Shown here piece by piece: positions 57,201-64,000 of a stretch of 64,000 nucleotides of DNA. The stretch spans positions 1,174,524 to 1,238,523 of the forward strand of contig CM035361.1 of NCBI GenBank assembly GCA_020137815.1, in the 5' to 3' direction. Made by a program: the position numbers and the translations under genes. The notes under the pieces were generated by a model that saw nothing but the letters and a program-made list of their open reading frames with translations, was not told the DNA's origin and did not search any database. Positions within the stretch are counted from its first letter, which is position 1, and every line of letters starts with the position of its first letter. The DNA is from Hormiphora californensis. Lineage: Eukaryota; Ctenophora; Tentaculata; Cydippida; Pleurobrachiidae.

Positions 57201-60200
57201 ACTTCAAAAAAAACTATTTTTGAGGGGATTTAATCTTTCCGGTTAAATCTTTTTGTACACACACAAATCTCTTTGATTAGTGTTTCTTTGTGGATAGTAC
57301 AGGGTGTCCCACTGTCTTTGCGTGACCTGTGATTTTGGGTGATGAGTGGGTTCCATTCAAATGCTAATAACTCATCGAAAAATAGGTCAAAACGGCCCAT
57401 CCAAAAACCGTGTTGTTTAGAATTGTCAGGCGAACATTTGGGTACAAGATTAATGTTCCAAGTCTTACCAATCGTCAGATATATCGTCCTAAAGTCAAAA
57501 TTACGTGTTCATGAAATCCGACCGGGGTTCACGTTTTTAAAAATTCACAAATGCAAAGTTGCTCGGATCACATTGCATGCCTCATAAGAGTTGTAGGAAA
57601 TTGTCTGGCGGTCATTTTGGTACCCGAGTTTTTGTCCTAGCTCAATGTTTAGGGTGTCTTATGACTGTCTAAAGACGAAATTCAACCAACATTTTTGAGG
57701 GGATCACGTGTCATCACCAAGTGGGTAAAATGAGTTGAAATTTATATGAGCTTGATTGGAATCGTTCAAGGTTCATTTTGATACCATGATTTTTTCCTTA
57801 GCTCTACGTTTTAGTTGCGTTATGACTGTAGGAGCATGAAGATTTTTCTATGCTAAGTCTTAGTTGGTATCGGCTCACAACCCCTAATTAGGTGGCTTGG
57901 TGTCGTGTGTAATCCCATGATAATCAGCACATATCGTCTCAATTTCATCTAGACACTTGACAGGGTTGTTATGACGATTTGGCAAGGCCCCTGTTAATGT
58001 GTAGGATACACAAGTGGTCTATCTCAACCCTATCATGCACTAAGATGTTATTCAGGCAGCAATGCGCTTCATAACAAGGCAAAATGCAATGCGATACCTG
58101 AGAGCACTTTTGGGAAAATTCCAGTTCTGACAGTCATAAGACACCTTAAACATTGAGCTAGGACAAAAACACGGGTACCAAAATGACCGCCAGACAATTT
58201 CCTACAACTCTTATCAGGCATGCAATGTGATCCGAGCAACTTTGCATTTGTGAATTTTTAAAAACGTGAACCCCGGTCGGATTTCATGAACACGTAATTT
58301 TGACTTTAGGACGATATATCTGACGATTGGTAAGACTTGGAACATTAATCTTGTACCCAAATGTTCGCCTGACAATTCTAAACAACACTGTTTTTGGATG
58401 GGCCGTTTTGACCTATTTTTCGATGAGTTATGAGCATTTGAATGGAACCCACTCATCACCCAAAATCACAGGTCACGCAAAGACAGTGGGACACCCTGTA
58501 TATTGTCTGGAGGCGCCGCGTCAAACAATTTGCAGATCGGGCCGACGCCGCCAGACTGCTAGTTAAGTCAATAGGTCTTCGTAGGGAACTCTCCCTCGAG
58601 GACGGTCATTACGCAAAACAACTGTCTTGAAAATAAAGACACAAAAGACTTTTGGCAAACTATAGTGCGTGTATGGCGCTGACAGGCCGTCCACTCTAAT
58701 TATAGCTTGATACTTGCCTTAATGCATTCACCTAAACCCTCTAGCTCACTGTGCGCCCCGATTAGAGCATAACAAGTGATGACTGATGTTGATTGTTTGC
58801 CATGCCATGCAATCTATCTTTCCGCCCGGTGTAACAGCCGATCCAAACTTAAGTTGCCATTACCATTTACCACCTATTCTCGCTTCGTGGGATCGATCTC
58901 TGTCGCGTGCGACGTCGATCTCATACAGGTGTCCATGTCACCAACCGACAGACTGAGAACATTTCAATTGCTTTTTGTACCTGTAATCGTTTCCACAGGG
59001 TAGAAGTCTGTCACTTATGATGGTAGTAGGCTGGGGACAATGACCACCTCGATCTATCTTACTGTGAATTACTAGGGCAACAATTTCATCCTCGTATCCT
59101 TCAACGTCGTTACCTGAGGTTGTTTTTTAGAGATGGTAACCATGGTAACCATTGGTTTAGGTAACCATGGTAACGAAAAGGAGCAATGAATAACCCATGG
59201 TAATTCATACAGGATCGTGGTAACAAAACTGTTTGTAATCGTCCCTTCCTCGCAATTATAAACGCCACCTGTTATGTTAGTGTATCTATATGGGAATTAT
59301 ATGCTGCAGGACGTGTTTCAAAGAAGCACTAATAAAGACGTGTAGTTGCCTTCCTATCGTGTTGTAACGGGTGCAAGACAAATTTGATACAATTTGTCAG
59401 ATTCTCCACAAACTCGGGAAATGGCTTGTTGAGTAACGGCCCTTGCTCAGCAAGAAATGGCCGAATTTGTCAGGCACTGACTTGCAGTCAGTGACTACAT
59501 CGTGCACACACTACACTACGCGGACTCACGTAGCCGTTATATCGAGCCTTCGGCCCGGTGCGGAGAGGACGGTTTTATATTAGACAAGACCGAATTTAAC
59601 TGTTGTCCATGGTTTCATGTTGTGATGTGGATCAATATCCGACAAGGCCGGGGGTTTGGACCACTCTTTTAGTGAGGTTCACATATTTTACCTGTAGTTT
59701 TGATAAATGTTGCGTATTGAATTATTTTACATATTATACAAGCTTCTAAATATGATAATATTGCCCCATGGGGATCACGCGTGATCCCCATGGGGCCAGT
59801 TTAACAATCGTCAAAATTGCGATTCGATGGGCCTCATGGGGATCACATAACTGTTCTTTTAGAACCGTCTAATTACCGGCAAGACATGCAATAAGATGTA
59901 CCGATTCGAAACACGATTCGGATGTGGTTGATACACATATGAAAAATTTAAAAAAAATTTTTTGGGGGAAATTTATCCTGCCGTTAAATCGAGGTGGTGC
60001 CGTTAAATCGGGGTCCGACTGTACTATAGCTTCTGAATATGATAATATTTATTATTCAAAGTTAGCTTGATGGCTATACAGTAGGGTGTGCTATTTCAAA
60101 TTTTTTTCGACTAGCCCATTCAGTATCTAGCTAATGTGAAACTATGGACAATTCTCTATCACATCAGCAAAACAGAATCGAGATAGTGTTTGTCAGTTAC

Positions 60201-62857
60201 GTTGGCATCGCGATTTAAAAAGTGTAGTTTTTAACCGAAAAATGGTAAAAACAGGGAAATATGTGTGGTTTTCACCAGTTTTTGACATGTTCTTGATATC
60301 AACTTTTTATGTTCAGGATCGTGTTCAGCACCTCGAAACTGACAAGAATTGATATGCATCATTAGATGATGCTAAAGTTCATTGTTGACCTAAAAATGTT
60401 CATTTTTGACAAAAAATGTTCATTTTTGACAAAAAATGTTCATTTTGGACATGTTCTTAAATTTTGAGAGCTTTTTCATGAACGGGATCGTGTTCCGCAG
60501 GCCAAAATTAGTCGATTACAACCGAAATTTGCTTTCCACCAAGAAAAAACTAAAAAAAATTAAAATTCGTCCCCACGATTCTGCAAGTTGGTAAAGTTAG
60601 CAAGAAAAAAAGGGAGAAAAATTTTTATTTTTGTTCATAAAGTGGATATCTGAAGACTCAAACTGAAAGTAACAGTTGTATAAGTTGTCACGAGACGATT
60701 TATATGTGTGTTTTGTTCGAAATCACGCCCTAAAACAGACTTTTTGAAATGAATATGCCCATATATGGGCATAGCTCGTGCCAACGTAATTGGGCCGTGG
60801 TAGAGCCAAAACTTTGTGATAAAATGTTTTAGAATGATCGTAGGAGCTCATTTAACCCGATACCAAGTGAAATTTTGAACTAAATTAACCATTTGAAAAA
60901 ATAGCACACCCTACTATACAGTGCTTAATCTTTGCAGAGAGCTATTAACACACTGTGTTGATGTATGATAATATTTAGACTAATAATATGCAACCTGTCA
61001 AGTTAAAATTCAAACCCTTTAGATATTTTAGTGTACGTGGTCTCAATCACTATATCCTTTAATTTATACTTACATGAGCTTTAACAAAACGCGTACTCGT
61101 TGAGTAAACTATAGCAATCCCTGTCATCCTGATTTCTAAAAATCTGACCAATATTGCTGAGTATTTAACAAGCCCAGTAGTTCATGTCTTACCAAAGTTT
61201 CGAATCTGTTTCCCCTCGTTGGTCGAGTCCCCGTCGCAGTTTCCACACAACCCACATACATTCCCCAAAACATCCTCATCTAAACATGGTGTTATATTGT
61301 TGAGTAAGTGTTATAGATCTGTTAGAAATTATTACCTACATTGATCTAAATGTAGGTATGTTTTATGAAAGTGTAAATTAGGTTTATTAAATTGCTAGTC
61401 TATAACAGCCGTAAATATAACTGAATGTATAAATACTTCTGAATCTCCGGTCAATAACTCACGTGGGTTTTGTAGGGTTAATGTCAGAGACATGGCTCCA
61501 TCATACGTTAACTTCAAACGAGAGTCCTCGATAAAGACAGTCAGGTAGAGTCCATCAAATTTGAGGGAGAGTCCTCCACTTAGAGGTACTCGAATGTCCT
61601 AAAAACAGGTCGTTATAAACACTTTTTAAATTCTATCATACAGTCATGTAGTTAAAATATTTTCCCCAGCCCGTCTGCTAAAAGGATCATGGGTACATTT
61701 AAATTCTCGTTCAAATTATTCTGAATAGGACACACACCTTTTTGAATGGTACAGGAAGACCTTCCTGACTAACGACCCATCCTCGACCCACGTGCAAAGC
61801 AGATCGGGCTGGACCGGTGCCAGAGAAAATAGAAATATCATCGAGACAACTTCCTGAAACAGTGATCACGTGGTCACGTTAAACGCACCAAGGGGAGACC
61901 AAGACATAAGTAAGGCACGAGACATATAATTGCTGCAATCATTAATCAATCAAGAGGTAACTTCCTCGCGTCGGCCAATATTATTAAAATCTTTTATAAA
62001 GAATTTAGTTTTTATAAGGGATGTTTCAGACTAGAAATATCTTGATTACTGGCCGGGTCTCTCCATGTGGCCCCCAGCAATTTCATAGTTAAGATCAGCG
62101 TGGCTGGGAAAAAGTTGACAGAATCTCAGTTGTCACTTGTCAGCCACTTCATCCGTCTCGCCTGCTCAATTCCCTGCTCTTTCCTGCTTAATTTGCTTCA
62201 ATTTTTTCAGTTTGTAAAAGAAATATTTTGCAAGCTCACGAGAGAGAGAGAATGCTTCGTATATTGGAGCTGGAGATTTGATTATATACTATCCTATTCA
62301 GTTTATAACAGGAGTAAAATCAATAAATGCAATCCCTACAAAATATTAATATATGCATAATTTTACAAGGAAGATTGCTTTTTAACGTACCCTTCCCGCA
62401 GCTGGTAAAGCTCCCGTAAACGATCCATTCCAGTCTCTCACAGTCCATTGCGAGGAATGTAGGTGCATGCCCCATCAAACTTGTAACTCAGACCTATAAA
62501 ACACATAGTTGAAAGCTGATCTTTATCTGGACATGGGTTTGGTAGCTTGGTGGTATAGCTTCGAGTATGGAGTCCAGGAACCTTCAGAGAGTCCATACTA
62601 TGGACTCTCTGAAGGTTCCTGGGTTCCTGGGTTATGTTGAGTTATGTTATTACCAGGAACCGACTGAAACAAGTAAACAACCAATCAGAACTCGTTATTT
62701 AGGTCACGTGACTGGTTATCAGCCAATCAGGGACCGGTGTTTCCTGATTCGGTCGGTTATTACCATCGAATGTCACTACATTTGGGTCCCCATAAACATT
62801 GCAAACTTTATTTTCAGCTGCTGCAAAGGCAAGGATTGCCGAGAGAAGAAACAACAT
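54122..62857 (-). CDS. Secreted von Willebrand type D domain protein, 7 exons
   Basis: Seven minus-strand exons (62764-62857, 62391-62493, 61738-61853, 61463-61598, 61193-61279, 54589-54675, 54122-54258) join with GT-AG sites and consistent phase to about 252 residues. The N-terminus MLFLLSAILAFAAA is a signal peptide. A single vWD domain follows: CNVYGDPNVVTFDG, YKFDGACTY, DCERLEWIVYGSF, LKLTYDGAMSLTLTL and CGLCGNCDGDSTNE. A short C-terminal part with several cysteines may be a reduced C8-like region. vWD domains occur in mucins, vitellogenins and zonadhesins and form extracellular assemblies (known); such a short stand-alone form suggests a matrix, mucus or recognition component (inference). 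One extra base in exon 2 breaks the frame. The gene is convergent to the PDZ-SoHo-SH3 gene. Confidence 0.8.
54445..54570. repeat. Inverted repeat in vWD gene intron
   Basis: AACTATTTGATAGAATCGTA and TACGATTCTATTAAATAGTT are inverted with one gap, about 85 bp apart. A remnant of a small element is likely. Confidence 0.5.
54589..54675 (-). CDS. vWD gene exon 6, Cys-rich
   Basis: CCTTCAG acceptor, CCTGG|GTGAGT donor; FCSLRMYGNGYPVSCSTGSA and on to HCLN. Three cysteines and the spacing are loosely C8-like. Phase fits exons 5 and 7. Confidence 0.7.
54780..55693. mobile_element. Mariner-like element, 914 bp, non-autonomous
   Basis: TTAGGTTGTCCAGTAAATAT at the left, with inverted sequence at the right, flanked by TA. 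Inverted arms extend about 170 bp with few mismatches. TTAGGTTG termini and TA duplication fit mariner. No intact transposase frame. Confidence 0.82.
56341..56379. repeat. Perfect 39-bp hairpin
   Basis: TGCGAGGTGTTAATGGATC, one central base, then its complement. Isolated; no flanking duplication recognised. Confidence 0.7.
56510..56786. mobile_element. 277-bp palindromic MITE
   Basis: GGGTCACCACACACCAAAGT and its near-perfect complement terminate an element that is inverted over nearly its full length, flanked by TAT on both sides (56507-56509 and 56787-56789). A 3-bp target and GG-start would fit PIF/Harbinger, but this is weakly supported. Confidence 0.72.
56958..57129. mobile_element. Pogo/Tigger-like MITE, 172 bp
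   Basis: Same family as 28596-28767 and of equal length: CAGTCGGACCCCGATTTAGG ... AATCGGGGTCCGACTG between TA dinucleotides. Confidence 0.82.
57300..58498. mobile_element. Tc1/mariner-like foldback MITE, 1.2 kb
   Basis: CAGGGTGTCCCACTGTCTTT and its complement form ends flanked by TA. The inverted arms run about 370 bp (57300-57670 and 58130-58498) with few differences and carry mirror open frames of about 80 codons, one per arm. The centre (57.7-58.1 kb) is unique. CAGGGTGTCCC with TA is common in Tc1/mariner elements. Confidence 0.82.
59763..59796. repeat. Perfect 34-bp palindrome
   Basis: GCCCCATGGGGATCACG directly followed by its complement, without a spacer; contains nested CCCCATGGGG palindromes and GATCACGCGTGATC. 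A half copy GGGCCTCATGGGGATCAC follows at 59828. Confidence 0.8.
59985..60023. mobile_element. Truncated pogo-like MITE, right end
   Basis: GTTAAATCGGGGTCCGACTG followed by TA equals the right terminus of the 28596 and 56958 elements; the left end is missing. Confidence 0.6.
60082..60913. mobile_element. hAT-like element, 832 bp, non-autonomous
   Basis: TAGGGTGTGCTATTTCAAA at the left and TTTGAAAAAATAGCACACCCTA at the right are inverted, and the 8-bp duplication CTATACAG flanks them (60074-60081 and 60914-60921). It contains three tandem copies of ATGTTCATTTTTGAC near 60400-60440. No transposase frame. Confidence 0.85.
61193..61279 (-). CDS. vWD gene exon 5, CGLCG motif
   Basis: Acceptor CATGTTTAG, donor TTTG|GTAAGA. 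Reads EDVLGNVCGLCGNCDGDSTN and on to RNF. The CGLCGN.DGD motif, which binds calcium and is required for multimerisation in vWF relatives (known), is intact. Confidence 0.88.
61463..61598 (-). CDS. vWD gene exon 4
   Basis: CTGTTTTTAG acceptor, CCAC|GTGAGT donor. DIRVPLSGGLSLKFDGLYLT and LKLTYDGAMSLTLTL form the beta-rich central vWD part. Confidence 0.85.
61738..61853 (-). CDS. vWD gene exon 3
   Basis: TGTTTCAG acceptor, AAG|GTGTGT donor; SCLDDISIFSGTGPARSALH, then GRGWVVSQEGLPVPFKK, the segment before the central vWD strands. Confidence 0.8.
62391..62493 (-). CDS. vWD gene exon 2, with a one-base frameshift
   Basis: TTTTATAG acceptor, AAGG|GTACGT donor. Starts LSYKFDGACTYI, then the frame breaks: one extra base (plus-strand GG at 62454-62455) leads to TGA. 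Without it the text continues LAMDCERLEWIVYGSFTSCG, the expected vWD sequence, and the exit phase matches exon 3. Confidence 0.75.
62571..62620. repeat. Hairpin of about 50 bp
   Basis: CCAGGAACCTTCAGAGAGTCCATA, one base, then its complement. It lies in intron 1 of the vWD gene. Confidence 0.75.
62764..62857 (-). CDS. vWD gene exon 1, signal peptide
   Basis: ATG at 62857; MLFLLSAILAFAAA is a signal peptide, followed at once by CNVYGDPNVVTFD, the start of the vWD domain. Donor GATG|GTAATA leaves one base. Confidence 0.82.
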
Positions 62858-62908
62858 GTTGAACAAGAAAATTTTGGAAATAGAAGGACTTTAGGACCAT
62901 ATAGGATG

Positions 62909-62989
<81 letters not shown>
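62909..62989. repeat. (GA)n microsatellite
   Basis: About 80 bases of pure GA, just upstream of the vWD gene start (reading its strand). Confidence 0.9.
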
Positions 62990-62994
<5 letters not shown>

Positions 62995-62999
62995 AGCTG

Positions 63000-64000
63000 G
63001 TTCGAGCCATATGGGTTAAGGGTTAGTGGCCCTTGAAATAATCGTTCTAAATCTTTGCATGCAACTCACTCTGCTGCAGACCAGGCTGCGAGATTAAATG
63101 TGACGTCATATAATGAAGCAACAAACGGACACTGGTATATCAGATATGTCCTGATATGTCCTGATCCAGGAGCCGGTATATCGGGGTTTTGGTTTGGGGT
63201 TTTGGTTGCTCTGAATACTGTTATAAACAGTCACACGGCCGGTAAATCGTTGTCGAAAAATAAAATCAGTAACTTCCACGGAGTTCATTTTTTCTCCTGT
63301 CATAAAAGCAGACTAAAGAGTTTTGAAGACACATCATTTCGCAATCCATTACACAGGTATGAGTCGAGTATTTTTATCTCGATTTATCATGACCCAATCG
63401 TATTTTGACAGGTTATATACTACTGCACAGCAGCACAGGCAGCTTGGCTTCCTTCTCATTTCAACATTTAATGAGATTCGCTTTGATCTGAAATTCTCAT
63501 TTCTCGTATTATCTCAATATTATCTTTCTGTATGGGATGTCATACCAGGTTCTTGTCAGCTGCAGAGAAAACTTTAGAACATATTCTGATATTGACAGGT
63601 GTAGTTTGCAGTAGAAAAAAAAGTAGAATATTCCATAAGTTTGTAGGATAATAGAAATGATGCTCTTTCTTATTCTGCCGCCAGCATAATAAGAAAGGCT
63701 TATTGCACCATCAATTGGACTCCTATAGCTCATTGAGAGGAGTTATTGAGTTAGCCGATCACCGCACAGAAGGTGTAATTGTATGAGTTTAACTTGTACG
63801 AGCTTCCTCTCTTTAGCCCTATCTCTCTCCCGTTTCGAGTTATATTATACTGCTGTTTGTAACAATTCGAATACTGAGAATAAGGATCGGTTGATTGTTT
63901 ATTAGCCGCATATCAGTGAGGAAGTTTTGTTTTCTCCTTCCGGCTGGACAAATTCGAATACTATGTAATAAACTGTATATTACAGAGTTGTTTGTTAATT
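63000..64000. other. No supported feature
   Basis: Short open frames below 120 codons without domain or splice support. Probably the upstream region of the minus-strand vWD gene; I could not place its promoter. Confidence 0.4.

Noticed and set aside
57339-58459. Two mirror-image open frames of about 80 codons
   Set aside because: They are the two inverted arms of one MITE, not genes or transposase fragments I can recognise.

Overview
The window looks like nuclear DNA of a metazoan. It has long genes split by GT-AG introns, animal-type domains (PDZ, SoHo, SH3, sushi-like, von Willebrand type D), GA/CT microsatellites and many small DNA transposons. A marine invertebrate, possibly a sponge or another early-branching animal, is my guess; nothing in the sequence fixes the species. 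No rRNA, tRNA, CRISPR or bacterial-style operon was seen.

Layout. At the left (1-3.6 kb) lie a 972-bp palindromic transposon, a GA microsatellite and one exon of a minus-strand gene of unknown function. From a TATA box near 5.0 kb to a poly(A) signal near 52.56 kb, most of the window is one plus-strand gene. I assembled about 28 coding exons by splice sites and reading phase. It encodes roughly 2,600 residues: an N-terminal PDZ domain of the PDLIM/ZASP type, a SoHo motif, long disordered Ser/Pro/Arg-rich exons, a Glu/Arg-rich helix and two C-terminal SH3 domains of the sorbin/SORBS (ponsin-vinexin-CAP) type. PDZ and SoHo-SH3 normally sit in different Z-disc/focal-adhesion scaffolds, so the fusion is the main protein finding.

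Inside one intron of that gene (38.3-46.4 kb), on the opposite strand, is a complete five-exon gene for a secreted protein of about 401 residues, with two tandem copies of an extracellular domain followed by a sushi-like module. One of its introns holds an 8-bp-TSD (hAT-like) element, which itself carries a 4.28-kb foldback element with near-identical inverted arms and a core of 32-bp satellite repeats. This is a four-level nesting: gene, gene, transposon, transposon.

The right part (54.1-62.9 kb, minus strand, convergent to the big gene) is a complete seven-exon gene for a small secreted protein (about 252 residues) with a single von Willebrand type D domain. Its 6.5-kb intron is packed with small elements whose ends and target-site duplications can be read directly. 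A MULE-like element at 53.2-53.8 kb lies between the two genes.

Quality notes. Two single-base frameshifts (near 46.86 kb and 62.45 kb) interrupt otherwise coherent coding exons. Sequence from about 47.1 to 49.7 kb (and 2.59-2.76 kb) consists of stretched homopolymer blocks and is probably an assembly or base-calling artefact, although the gene model bridges it in phase. The boundary after the exon at 12,488 is not resolved.
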